From: Bacteroidota bacterium
GTDB taxonomy: Bacteria > Bacteroidota > Ignavibacteria > UBA10030 > UBA8401
Assembly (NCBI GenBank): GCA_021796275.1
Contig: JAJYOI010000021.1
Coordinates: 1 to 40,204, forward strand
Length of the DNA: 40,204 bases
Reading direction: 5' to 3'
The notes under the pieces are model-generated. The model worked only from the letters and a program-made list of their open reading frames with translations, did no database searches and was not told where the DNA came from. Each line of letters opens with the position of its first letter. Positions within the stretch are counted from its first letter, which is position 1. Below, piece after piece: positions 15,472 to 23,225 of this stretch. A program made the translations under genes and the position numbers.

Positions 15472-16344
15472 ATGATCTTCCGATTTCGATTTTCATTCAT
15501 CAGTATTTGCATTACATCCGTGATGGCGGCATCCAGCATTGCGTTCAGTCAGGATGAGAGCATTGCATTGAAAACACTTTCCTTTGAAGGAACCGGCGGG
15601 ACGGCTTTGAATCTAAAATCGAGCTTTACATCAGCCGTTGGATATGGCGGCATCATCGAAGGCAGAGTTGGTGTTCGGCATAATTTTACTATCGGTGTGC
15701 AGGTTGGGTACGAGCAATTCTCTCTTGATCAGCATGATCCGGTGACAGCGTGGAACTGGACATACTGGATAAAATATTACCGTCCGTACATCAATACGGA
15801 TTGGCTTGGCGATTCTCTGTATTTTAACGGAGCGAAGGTCAAAACGTCTTCCCTGTCGAACGATCAAATCACGTCCGGCACGCCGCTTGTCCGGAAAGAC
15901 AGCGTATATCAGGCAACGCTGAAGCCGGTGCAGTATATCACTGTTATTCCGCTCGGAGTGACGTTCAATTATGACTTTTCGGATTTATTCCCGGGCGGAG
16001 AATTTTCGCCGTTCGCCTCAATCGGACTTCACATGTTCGTGTTCGACCGCAACTTGTATCTTGATGAACAATGGGCGAAGCGCCGCGTTGCCGATGTCGG
16101 TCCGGACAGCGGGCAAATGTACACGTTCCAATACGGCTATCATAATTACGCGCCGAGCAAGAAAGGTGAAACCTATGGTATTTCTGCACGCATCGGTACC
16201 GATGTGAATCTTTCCGATCTGCTTGCGGTGCGTGTCAGCGGTGAATATTATTCCATTTTTTCGTTCGTTGGAAAATCTGCCTATAACGATTTTCCAATGG
16301 CAGGGTATGTAACACTGAATGTTGGTATCGTTATTCGATATTGA
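15472..16344 (+). CDS. outer-membrane beta-barrel protein, function unknown
   Basis: A 290-residue precursor with a signal peptide ending near AFSQ. The rest shows alternating hydrophobic/aromatic strands (AVGYGGIIEGRVGVRHNFTIGVQVGYEQF, FSPFASIGLHMFVF) and ends in YVTLNVGIVIRY, a C-terminal aromatic barrel signature. No family beyond a general outer-membrane barrel can be given. It follows the PorV-like gene by 42 bp and precedes another barrel gene by 28 bp, so it belongs to the same likely operon. Confidence 0.75.
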   Translation: MIFRFRFSFISICITSVMAASSIAFSQDESIALKTLSFEGTGGTALNLKSSFTSAVGYGGIIEGRVGVRHNFTIGVQVGYEQFSLDQHDPVTAWNWTYWIKYYRPYINTDWLGDSLYFNGAKVKTSSLSNDQITSGTPLVRKDSVYQATLKPVQYITVIPLGVTFNYDFSDLFPGGEFSPFASIGLHMFVFDRNLYLDEQWAKRRVADVGPDSGQMYTFQYGYHNYAPSKKGETYGISARIGTDVNLSDLLAVRVSGEYYSIFSFVGKSAYNDFPMAGYVTLNVGIVIRY

Positions 16345-16372
16345 ATTTCTTTTTGGGCTTTAAGGATTACGT

Positions 16373-17038
16373 ATGAAGCGCAGCAGTATTTTTATTCTCT
16401 TCAGTATGATGATCGGAACAGCGTTCGCATTATACGCGCAGGCTGAAAACCCCTCCGGGGGAGTTGGCACCTACAACATCGGTGTTCGCGGCGTCTATGC
16501 CGTTCCCATCGGATCGCTCTCCGATGTTTTTACGCCGGCGGAAGGGATACAGGTTTTCCTCGGACAGAAAACTGAAGATGATCTTGTGTGGGAAGGCGTG
16601 GTTGAAGCCTTGACGTATTCCAAAGGAAATACCAGCCGGCTCTATTTTCCCGACCTCAAAGTGAAACTGAGTTTACTCGGCGCCGGTGCTCAGCTTCATT
16701 ATTATTTTGCCGGCACGTCGCAAATGGTGCAGCCGTTCGTTTCGGGAGGCGCGGTTTTGTACCGCTGGTTCAGCACACGCGGCGAGCATCTCACCGATTC
16801 AACTGTCACGGTCGGCGCCGATGTTCCGGCGCTGGACCAAAACGACTGGAGTTTCGGCTTTAATGCCGGCGTCGGTGCCGATATTGTTGTGATGAACGAT
16901 TTTGCCGTCACCGCTTCCGTTCGCTACGATCTTGTTGTGGCGGAAATGTGGCCCGCGCTTGCTCTTCATTTTGAAAACGTCAGCGGATTTCAATCTCTGC
17001 AAGCGGCGGTTGGACTGAAGTACGAATTTGAATTCTGA
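16373..17038 (+). CDS. outer-membrane beta-barrel protein (OmpA/OmpW-like size)
   Basis: A 221-residue precursor. The signal peptide MKRSSIFILFSMMIGTAFALYAQ is followed directly by AENPSGG, which is encoded by a dispersed repeat copy (16442-16467), then by strand-forming segments (YNIGVRGVYAVPIG, GAQLHYYF, PFVSGGAVLYRWF). It ends in VGLKYEFEF with a terminal phenylalanine, typical of outer-membrane barrels assembled by BamA. It is the last gene of the surface cluster. The role is unknown; small 8-strand barrels may anchor or stabilise the envelope. Confidence 0.75.
   Translation: MKRSSIFILFSMMIGTAFALYAQAENPSGGVGTYNIGVRGVYAVPIGSLSDVFTPAEGIQVFLGQKTEDDLVWEGVVEALTYSKGNTSRLYFPDLKVKLSLLGAGAQLHYYFAGTSQMVQPFVSGGAVLYRWFSTRGEHLTDSTVTVGADVPALDQNDWSFGFNAGVGADIVVMNDFAVTASVRYDLVVAEMWPALALHFENVSGFQSLQAAVGLKYEFEF
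16442..16467 (+). repeat. dispersed repeat, copy b
   Basis: GCTGAAAACCCCTCCGGGGG followed by AGTTGG: a variant of the TGAAAAYCCCTTTGGG repeat with a longer palindrome. It is translated as ENPSGG immediately after the predicted signal-peptide cleavage site of the barrel protein. Confidence 0.55.
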
Positions 17039-17057
17039 CAGCACTTCGCTTCTTTTC

Positions 17058-17086
17058 TTGCTATTCCACCCAGATTTGGCTATTTT
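17058..17086 (+). promoter_or_regulatory. promoter of the receiver/kinase gene, predicted leaderless
   Basis: TTGCTA (17058-17063), a 17-bp spacer, TATTTT (17081-17086). The -10 box ends 8 nt before the ATG at 17095, so the transcript should begin within a few bases of the start codon. Confidence 0.45.
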
Positions 17087-17094
17087 TGTGCCGT

Positions 17095-18228
17095 ATGGAA
17101 AATCAAGAAGATCAGCTCACACCCTACACTATCCTTATCGTTGATGACGAATGGCAGAACATCGACACGCTTTCTGCCATGCTGCGAGGCCAGAACTATC
17201 GCATTCTTTCTGCCACCGACGGAACCACTTGCCTTGCGGTGCTTGAAAAAGAAAAAGTTGATCTGGTGCTGCTCGATATTTCAATGCCGGCAATGGACGG
17301 CTTTGATACGCTTGCCCGTATTCGCGTTCACAAAAAAACGAAAGACCTTCCGGTTATTTTTCTGACGGGATACATGCGCGACTCGGCGCACATGGAGCGC
17401 GGTTTCAATCTTGGTGTGAATGAATATCTCGTTAAACCGATTGAAACCGGCGAGCTGCTGGTGCGCGTGAAATCAATTTTGCGGATGACCGTCGCCGAGA
17501 AAAAAGTGAAGCAGCTTCAGATGGATTTTTTTTCGATGCTGGTTCACGATTTGCGCGGACCGTTAAGTGCCATCAGCGCCTTCACACAATTGATGCTGGA
17601 AGACAACGCGCTGAGCGACAATGACAAAGCGGAAATGCTGACGATGACTGAAAGCGCATGCCGGCACATGCTGAATCTCATCAACGATATTCTTGATCTT
17701 TCGAAGCTTGAATCGGAATATGTTTCGCTGACGAAGGAAGATGTTGATTTAGTGAAAACGATAGAAAACAGTCTTACGCGCATGAAACCGCTTGCGTTGA
17801 AGAAATCCATCGCCCTGAAAAGAGAATTTCCTTCATCGAAAATCTCTTTAAGCGTCGATGCTCAGAAGATCGAACAGGTAATGGATAATCTCGTGAGCAA
17901 TGCGATCAAGTTCACACATGAGGGCGGAACCATTACGATTGCTGCCGCTCTTCCGCCGCAGGCAAAAACGGTGTCCGGCGCACGGGACATTGCTCTACGG
18001 TCTATCGTTGTTGAAGTGAAAGACACCGGCGTCGGAATTTCTCCGAAAGATATTCCGTATGTGTTTGACAAATACCGCCAAATTACTACTGCGCGGCTCT
18101 CTACCGCAAAAGGAACCGGACTCGGGTTGGCGATCTGCAAAAATATTGTCGAAGCACACGGGGGAAAAATTTGGGTGGAAAGCGTTGAAGGAGCAGGCTC
18201 TTCTTTTTATTTTAGTCTTCCGGTGTAA
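17095..18228 (+). CDS. response-regulator receiver fused to a histidine kinase
   Basis: A 377-residue cytoplasmic protein with reversed hybrid architecture. An N-terminal receiver domain (residues ~10-130; IVDDE acid pocket, phospho-acceptor D61 in LLDIS, lysine in LVKP) is followed by HisKA (H151 in FFSMLVHDLRGPLSAISAF) and a HATPase domain (N box NLVSNAIKFT, G1 DTGVGI, G2 GTGLGLAICK). No membrane segment or sensor domain is present, so the input is probably phosphotransfer to the receiver. Such proteins act in two-component phosphorelays. The ATG at 17095 is preferred to an in-frame TTG at 17086, which overlaps the -10 box. No cognate regulator gene is adjacent. Confidence 0.92.
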   Translation: MENQEDQLTPYTILIVDDEWQNIDTLSAMLRGQNYRILSATDGTTCLAVLEKEKVDLVLLDISMPAMDGFDTLARIRVHKKTKDLPVIFLTGYMRDSAHMERGFNLGVNEYLVKPIETGELLVRVKSILRMTVAEKKVKQLQMDFFSMLVHDLRGPLSAISAFTQLMLEDNALSDNDKAEMLTMTESACRHMLNLINDILDLSKLESEYVSLTKEDVDLVKTIENSLTRMKPLALKKSIALKREFPSSKISLSVDAQKIEQVMDNLVSNAIKFTHEGGTITIAAALPPQAKTVSGARDIALRSIVVEVKDTGVGISPKDIPYVFDKYRQITTARLSTAKGTGLGLAICKNIVEAHGGKIWVESVEGAGSSFYFSLPV

Positions 18229-18264
18229 AGCGGACAACAATTACCAAAGACATTACGGTGTGAC

Positions 18265-19170
18265 ATGATTGCATTTATTGTTCATGGCGGCGCGTGGGAT
18301 ATTCCCGATGAATTGGTCAGCGCGAATCGTGCAGGCGTTGAGAAGGCGCTGACGATTGGCTGGGAAATTCTTTCCAATGGCGGCAGCGCTGTTGAAGCTG
18401 TTGAGAAAGCGATCATGAGTTTGGAGGATGATCCGACATTCGATGCAGGCAGAGGTTCGCATGTGAATGCAATCGGTGAGATAGAACTCGATGCAAGCAT
18501 CATGAACGGCACAACATTCCGCGCCGGTGCAGTTGCGGCAGTGCAAAACATCCGCAATCCGATTTCACTGGCACGAACAATCATGGATGAGAGCGAACAT
18601 ATACTGCTCGCGGGCATCGGCGCTGTCCGGTTTGCACGTGAGCATGGTATGCAGCAGTGCAAAAGCGGCGATCTTCTCACGGGAAGGGAATTGGAACGCT
18701 GGCGCAAGCTGCAAGGACAAAAAGGATTTTCTACCAAAGAAGCATTCCGAAAAAAATCTTCTCATGATACTGTCGGTGCAGTTGCGCTCGACAGTGCCGG
18801 CGTGATTGTGTCGGGAACGTCAACCGGCGGAACACAAAACAAATATCCCGGGCGCGTCGGTGATTCACCGCTGATCGGCTGCGGCACGTACGCAGACAGC
18901 GCCGTCGGCGGAGCGTCGTGTACCGGCTGGGGCGAATCCATCATCAAAGTTGTGCTCGCGAAAACAGCGATTGATTTGCTGGAACATAACGGAGCCGATT
19001 CTTCTGCGGCAGCATCGAATGCAATCGAGCGCCTTGCAAAGAAAGCGGATGGGTTTGGAGGAATTATTCTTTTGAATAACAGCGGCATTCCGGGTGTTTC
19101 GTTCAACACGCCGCGCATGGCACGCGCATTCCGAACATCAGAGATGAATCATTCGGTTGTGGAAGTCTAA
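18265..19170 (+). CDS. isoaspartyl peptidase / L-asparaginase (Ntn hydrolase)
   Basis: A 301-residue precursor of the plant-type asparaginase family (IaaA-like). It has the N-terminal FIVHGGAWDIP strand and the DAGRGSHVNAIGEIELDASIM segment. Autocleavage should occur before T169 in HDTVGAVALD, which becomes the catalytic N-terminal threonine of the beta subunit. GTSTGGTQNKYPGRVGDSPLIGCG, the substrate pocket, follows. The enzyme removes isoaspartyl residues from peptides or hydrolyses asparagine. Functionally it pairs with the isoaspartate repair enzyme Pcm encoded at 1372, though far from it. The stop codon is 3 bp from the next gene start, so they are co-transcribed. Confidence 0.93.
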   Translation: MIAFIVHGGAWDIPDELVSANRAGVEKALTIGWEILSNGGSAVEAVEKAIMSLEDDPTFDAGRGSHVNAIGEIELDASIMNGTTFRAGAVAAVQNIRNPISLARTIMDESEHILLAGIGAVRFAREHGMQQCKSGDLLTGRELERWRKLQGQKGFSTKEAFRKKSSHDTVGAVALDSAGVIVSGTSTGGTQNKYPGRVGDSPLIGCGTYADSAVGGASCTGWGESIIKVVLAKTAIDLLEHNGADSSAAASNAIERLAKKADGFGGIILLNNSGIPGVSFNTPRMARAFRTSEMNHSVVEV

Positions 19171-19173
19171 AGA

Positions 19174-20526
19174 GTGAAACGCACCTCACTTTTCGGTCAT
19201 ACAGTTGAAGTGTATGACCTTATCTTGGCAAACGCAGCGGGGAATCGACAATTGAAGCCAGCCGATTCAGTGATTGATCAATTCTTTCGTTCCCGGAAAT
19301 ACCTTGGCTCGCACGACCGTCGCTTCATTGCTGAGACGACGTATGGAATGCTGCGATTCAAGAAGACCCTTGAATGGATTCATGACGCGATTCAGGTGCA
19401 AATCGCGGACGCTCAAAGTTCTTTTCAGCTTCTTTTGATTTATCTTGTACTTTTTGCCGGCGAGAAAATTACCGCAGTGAAGGAAGATGCCGCAGAAACG
19501 CTTCGCGTCAGCGGCGAAGGGATCGAACAAATGCTCGCTGCGGCAGTGACAATTTTCACCGAGAAGAAATTTTCTTCTGACACCGCAGAACAACTTGCGA
19601 TTGAATTTTCATTTCCCGAATGGATTGTGGGGAATTGGATCGGGCAATTCGGCATTGATGAAACTGCACGGCTGTGTTCCGCGTTGAATACGCCCGCGCC
19701 GCTCACGCTTCGCGTCAATATGTTAAAAACAACAGTTGAAGATTGTCAACTTGCGCTGGAAAAAGAAGGTGTGAAAACTGAACGCACACAATTTTCTCCA
19801 TTTGGATTGCGCGTTGCGAAGCGGATAAATATTTTCCAATTGAAATCGTTCCGCGACGGCTTGTTCGAAGTGCAGGATGAAGGAAGCCAATTGCTGCCGC
19901 TGCTGGTTGACCCGAAGCCGTCGTCAAAAGTCGTTGATGCGTGCGCAGGCGGCGGCGGAAAGTCGCTTGAGCTTGCCGCGCTGATGAAGAATCGCGGAGA
20001 AATTTTTGCACTTGATATCAACACCTATCGTTTAGACGGTTTACGAAAACGCGTACGCCGCAGCGGTGTAGATACGATCCGCATTCGATCTGTTGTTGCC
20101 GACGGCGTACCGTCGGAATTAATCGGATTTGCCGACAATGTTTTGATTGATGCACCATGCAGCGGGCTGGGTACGATTCGCCGCAATCCGGGATTGAAAT
20201 GGAGCGTGACTGAGCAAACAGTTGCGGAGCTTCATGCGAAGCAGCTTAGCATTCTTTCACACTATGCGCAGTGCGTTAAACCAAACGGCAGACTTGTCTA
20301 TGCCACGTGCACGTTTATGAACGCGGAAAATGAAGATGTGGTAGAATCTTTTTTGCAATCGCATCCGGAGTTTACGCCTCTCCAACCGGCGAAAATCCTG
20401 GAGCGGTACAATCTTGTTGAAAATCCCTTTGGGACTTCGCTGATATCGGGGAAATTCATGAAACTTTTTCCGCATCTTCACGGAACCGATGGTTTTTTTG
20501 CGGCGGTGCTTCAGCGTACGGTCTAA
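19174..20526 (+). CDS. rsmB: RsmB-like 16S rRNA (cytosine-C5) methyltransferase
   Basis: A 450-residue protein with an N-terminal NusB-like helical domain (about 1-150) and a C-terminal SAM-dependent methyltransferase of the NOL1/NOP2/sun family. The SAM motif is VVDACAGGGGKSLELA. The two catalytic cysteines are C329 in LIDAPCSGLG and C379 in VYATCTF. In E. coli RsmB makes m5C967 in 16S rRNA; this is the best match, although related RsmF-type enzymes exist. The start is GTG at 19174, 3 bp after the iaaA-type gene. Near the C terminus ENPFG is encoded by a dispersed repeat copy (20416-20433). Confidence 0.88.
   Translation: MKRTSLFGHTVEVYDLILANAAGNRQLKPADSVIDQFFRSRKYLGSHDRRFIAETTYGMLRFKKTLEWIHDAIQVQIADAQSSFQLLLIYLVLFAGEKITAVKEDAAETLRVSGEGIEQMLAAAVTIFTEKKFSSDTAEQLAIEFSFPEWIVGNWIGQFGIDETARLCSALNTPAPLTLRVNMLKTTVEDCQLALEKEGVKTERTQFSPFGLRVAKRINIFQLKSFRDGLFEVQDEGSQLLPLLVDPKPSSKVVDACAGGGGKSLELAALMKNRGEIFALDINTYRLDGLRKRVRRSGVDTIRIRSVVADGVPSELIGFADNVLIDAPCSGLGTIRRNPGLKWSVTEQTVAELHAKQLSILSHYAQCVKPNGRLVYATCTFMNAENEDVVESFLQSHPEFTPLQPAKILERYNLVENPFGTSLISGKFMKLFPHLHGTDGFFAAVLQRTV
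20416..20433 (+). repeat. dispersed repeat, copy c
   Basis: GTTGAAAATCCCTTTGGG, translated as ENPFG near the C terminus of the RsmB-like protein. It is an exact 18-base match to copy d at 20606, only 190 bp away but in a different reading frame. Confidence 0.7.
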
Positions 20527-20603
20527 CGATTTTATTTTCGTCCGGCTTTCATTATCTTAACTGAAGTCTTATGTTATCGTCATTTGCAAATTTAGGAGTT
20601 CGT

Positions 20604-21155
20604 ATGTTGAAAATCCCTTTGGGAAAGATTTATATCTTTGCTGCTCTTTCTATTGTTTTCATTATTGCTGGCTGCGGCAAACAATCGGAAGAAGAATTGT
20701 GGAAACATCTTATGCAGGCGCGGAACGATCAGAATTTTGATTCTACTATTCAAGTCTGCAATACAATACTGAAAGAGTACCCGAACGGCAGATTGGCGGC
20801 GCCGGCTTCGTACATGCTTGCCGAATCCTACCGCGAAGGGAAAAAAGATTACCCGCGTGCGGTTGAATTGTACAAAGAGTTCGTTCAGAAATATCCCGAT
20901 CTCAATCAAACTCCGGTGGCAATGTTTCTCATCGGATTTATCTACAACAACAATCTGAACATGCACGACAGCGCGCGCGTTGCGTATCAGGCGTTCGTTG
21001 AAAAATATCCGCACCACGATCTTACATCGTCGGCAGAGTTTGAGCTTCAAACGCTCGGCAAAAGCCCCGATCAGGTATTGAAAGAACAGATGGCGTCGGC
21101 GCCTAAGCCAACGAAAAAGAAAAAAATGCTGAAAGCCCCTTTGAGGAAGCCGTAA
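20604..21155 (+). CDS. TPR lipoprotein (BamD/YbgF-like)
   Basis: A 183-residue lipoprotein with a hydrophobic signal ending in the lipobox IIAGC (lipidated Cys at about residue 24). It is followed by tetratricopeptide-type helical pairs (FDSTIQVCNTILKEYPNGRLAAPASYMLAESY, DYPRAVELYKEFVQKYPD, ARVAYQAFVEKYPHHD) and a lysine-rich tail. The repeats resemble BamD/YfiO and YbgF outer-membrane assembly proteins, but the protein is shorter than BamD. I chose the ATG at 20604, which has AGGAG 6 nt upstream; an in-frame ATG at 20571 would add 11 residues. Both ends of the protein are encoded by dispersed-repeat sequence (LKIPLGK at the start, LKAPLRK at the end). Confidence 0.8.
   Translation: MLKIPLGKIYIFAALSIVFIIAGCGKQSEEELWKHLMQARNDQNFDSTIQVCNTILKEYPNGRLAAPASYMLAESYREGKKDYPRAVELYKEFVQKYPDLNQTPVAMFLIGFIYNNNLNMHDSARVAYQAFVEKYPHHDLTSSAEFELQTLGKSPDQVLKEQMASAPKPTKKKKMLKAPLRKP
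20606..20624 (+). repeat. dispersed repeat, copy d
   Basis: GTTGAAAATCCCTTTGGGA overlaps the ATG of the TPR lipoprotein gene and is translated as LKIPLG, the positively charged start of its signal peptide. Confidence 0.7.
21128..21150 (+). repeat. dispersed repeat, diverged copy e
   Basis: GCTGAAAGCCCCTTTGAGG, translated as LKAPLRK at the very C terminus of the TPR lipoprotein. It uses the same frame as copy d at that gene's other end. Confidence 0.45.
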
Positions 21156-21169
21156 AAAAATCACGCTCA

Positions 21170-22087
21170 ATGGAACAAGCGCTTAAATATCTTCAACCGG
21201 ATGTTGTTTCGAAGCTCGCGAACATGGAACTTCGCGCACGTCTTGTTGTCGAAGGTTTCATTACCGGTTTGCACAAAAGTCCGTACCACGGCTTCAGTGT
21301 GGAATTTGCTGAGCATCGCCAGTACATGCCGGGCGACGAAATCCGCAGTATTGACTGGAAAGTGTACGGCAAGACCGACCGCTACTACATTAAGCAATAC
21401 GAAGAAGAAACAAATCTTAAATCGTACATTCTGCTTGATGCCAGCGCTTCGATGTCGTTCGCGTCGGAGATTTCCGATAAGAAAAACGAGAAGAGAATTT
21501 CAAAGTTGACGTACGCATCGTTTCTTTCTGCGGCGCTTGCGTACCTGATGGTCCAGCAGCGCGATGCGGTCGGGCTTTCAGTGTACGACACACGCGTCCG
21601 GTTTACGCTTCCTCCTCATGCAACGAAAGCATATTTGCGCCGCATTTTATTGGAGCTGGAAAAACTGAGCGCGGGAAATACCACCGGTACTGCGGCTTCG
21701 CTTCATCATATTGCGGAACAAATCAAACGGCGCGGCTTGGTGATTGTCATTAGTGATTTGCTGGATAATCCCGCGGAGGTAATGACGGCGCTCAAACATT
21801 TTCGCCACAACAACCACGAAGTGCTTGTGCTTCATGTTCTCGATCCGCTTGAGAGGTCGTTCGCATTCGGCAGCGATGCATTGTTCAAAGATTTGGAAAC
21901 GGCAGAAGAGCTGATGACGCAGCCGTACCACATTCAGCGTGCGTACCAAAAAGAAATGCGCGAATTTTTGGAACATTACAAACGTGAGTGCCGCGAAAAT
22001 TTGATTGATTATGTTTTGATGGACACAACGACGCAGTTCGATACGGCACTGTTTCAATATCTCAACAAGCGCCAAAGAATAGGCTGA
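21170..22087 (+). CDS. DUF58 domain protein
   Basis: A 305-residue protein of the DUF58 family, which carries a von Willebrand factor A-like fold. Diagnostic parts are the GFSVEFAEHRQYMPGDEIRSIDWKVYGKTDR segment (residues ~43-73), then LLDASASMSF, a MIDAS-like DxSxS motif, and LVIVISDLLDN. DUF58 genes usually sit beside a MoxR-type AAA ATPase and act with it as chaperone-like complexes; no MoxR gene is in this window, so the partner must be elsewhere. The start is 14 bp after the lipoprotein stop codon, and the next gene follows by 11 bp, so this is an operon-internal gene. Confidence 0.88.
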   Translation: MEQALKYLQPDVVSKLANMELRARLVVEGFITGLHKSPYHGFSVEFAEHRQYMPGDEIRSIDWKVYGKTDRYYIKQYEEETNLKSYILLDASASMSFASEISDKKNEKRISKLTYASFLSAALAYLMVQQRDAVGLSVYDTRVRFTLPPHATKAYLRRILLELEKLSAGNTTGTAASLHHIAEQIKRRGLVIVISDLLDNPAEVMTALKHFRHNNHEVLVLHVLDPLERSFAFGSDALFKDLETAEELMTQPYHIQRAYQKEMREFLEHYKRECRENLIDYVLMDTTTQFDTALFQYLNKRQRIG

Positions 22088-22098
22088 CGCATTCTTAT

Positions 22099-22638
22099 AT
22101 GTCATCGCCGCTCATACTTGATGTCGGTTGCGGTTTGCGAAAACGCGCCGAAACTGTCGGCATTGATATCAATCCGCGCTCGAATGCCGATGTGATTCAC
22201 GATTTGAATGTCACACCGTATCCGTTTCCGGAAAATCATTTCGATGAGATCGTTTGCGACAATGTGCTGGAACATCTCGATGATGTGGTGAAAGTTATGG
22301 AAGAACTTCACCGCATTGCAAAGCCGCAGGCGCGGATGACCATCATCGTTCCGTTTTACTCCCATCGCAACGCCAACACCGATCCGACGCACAAACATTT
22401 TTTCGGCGTCCACTCGTTCGATTATTTTATCGAAGGGACTGCGAACAGCGGATTCCGGTATTCCGAGTCGCGGTACGAGTTGCTTTCCGTCGAATTTGAA
22501 CGCGGACTTCCTGCCGGACATTGGTTTGACAAAGTGCTTCGTTCATTCGCCAATCGAAGAAAAGATTTCTATGAAAACCGTTTGGCAAATATTTTTCCAC
22601 TTCGAAATTTAACATTCGAATTGAAAGTAGTGAAATGA
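22099..22638 (+). CDS. class I SAM-dependent methyltransferase
   Basis: A 179-residue methyltransferase. The SAM motif LDVGCGLRKR begins at residue 7, followed by GIDINPRSNAD, VIHDLNVTPYPFPENHFDEIVCDNVLEHL and TIIVPFYSH, the usual motif order of the Methyltransf_11/25 group. The protein is short and lacks extra substrate domains. The target cannot be predicted. It starts 11 bp after the DUF58 gene. Confidence 0.8.
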   Translation: MSSPLILDVGCGLRKRAETVGIDINPRSNADVIHDLNVTPYPFPENHFDEIVCDNVLEHLDDVVKVMEELHRIAKPQARMTIIVPFYSHRNANTDPTHKHFFGVHSFDYFIEGTANSGFRYSESRYELLSVEFERGLPAGHWFDKVLRSFANRRKDFYENRLANIFPLRNLTFELKVVK

Positions 22639-22725
22639 ACGAACGATTGCATCTTCTTTATTCCGTCCGTACATTCTTGTGCCAAATGCATTCCTTCGGA
22701 ACAATTAATTTTTTGAAAGGTACCA

Positions 22726-23181
22726 TTGCCCACACTTCAGGTTAAAATTTCCCGCGTTGCACCATCTTCCGGAGATCTTCCACTGCCGTCGTATGCCACA
22801 GAAGGGTCGGCGGGCATGGATTTGAGCGCTGCAATTGAGCGCGACATAATTCTCCATGCCGGTGAAACTGCGCTTGTGCCGACCGGGCTTGCGATTGAGC
22901 TTCCGATCGGATTTGAAGCGCAGATACGCCCCCGCAGCGGCTTGGCGGTGAAGCATCAAATTGGAATTCTTAACGCGCCCGGAACAATTGATTCGGATTA
23001 TCGCGGAGAAATAAAAATCGTTCTTACAAATTTCGGCACATCAGAATTTATCATTCATCGCGGCGACCGCATTGCGCAAATGGTGATTGCCCAGTACACA
23101 AAAGTGGAATGGCGTGAAGTGCCGGCACTTGAACGCACAGACCGTGGCGTCGGCGGATTTGGACATACCGGAACGACGTAA
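22726..23181 (+). CDS. dut: deoxyuridine 5'-triphosphate nucleotidohydrolase (dUTPase)
   Basis: A 151-residue trimeric dUTPase that hydrolyses dUTP to dUMP, keeping uracil out of DNA and supplying thymidylate synthesis. All five motifs are visible: [16 protein letters not shown], the catalytic [19 protein letters not shown] and the C-terminal [10 protein letters not shown]. The start is a TTG at 22726 with GAAAGG 5 nt upstream; no in-frame ATG would give a complete N-terminal strand, while TTG gives the standard LQVKISR beginning. Length is normal. Confidence 0.96.
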   Translation: MPTLQVKISRVAPSSGDLPLPSYATEGSAGMDLSAAIERDIILHAGETALVPTGLAIELPIGFEAQIRPRSGLAVKHQIGILNAPGTIDSDYRGEIKIVLTNFGTSEFIIHRGDRIAQMVIAQYTKVEWREVPALERTDRGVGGFGHTGTT

Positions 23182-23225
23182 GAAGAAGTTCTACAATTCC
23201 CGTTTTCCTACAAACGAAGGCACAT

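Noticed and set aside
18560..18585. Second sigma54-like element (CTGGCACGAACAATC) inside the isoaspartyl peptidase gene
   Set aside because: The -12 element is absent (no TTGC at the right spacing) and it lies inside a coding region.
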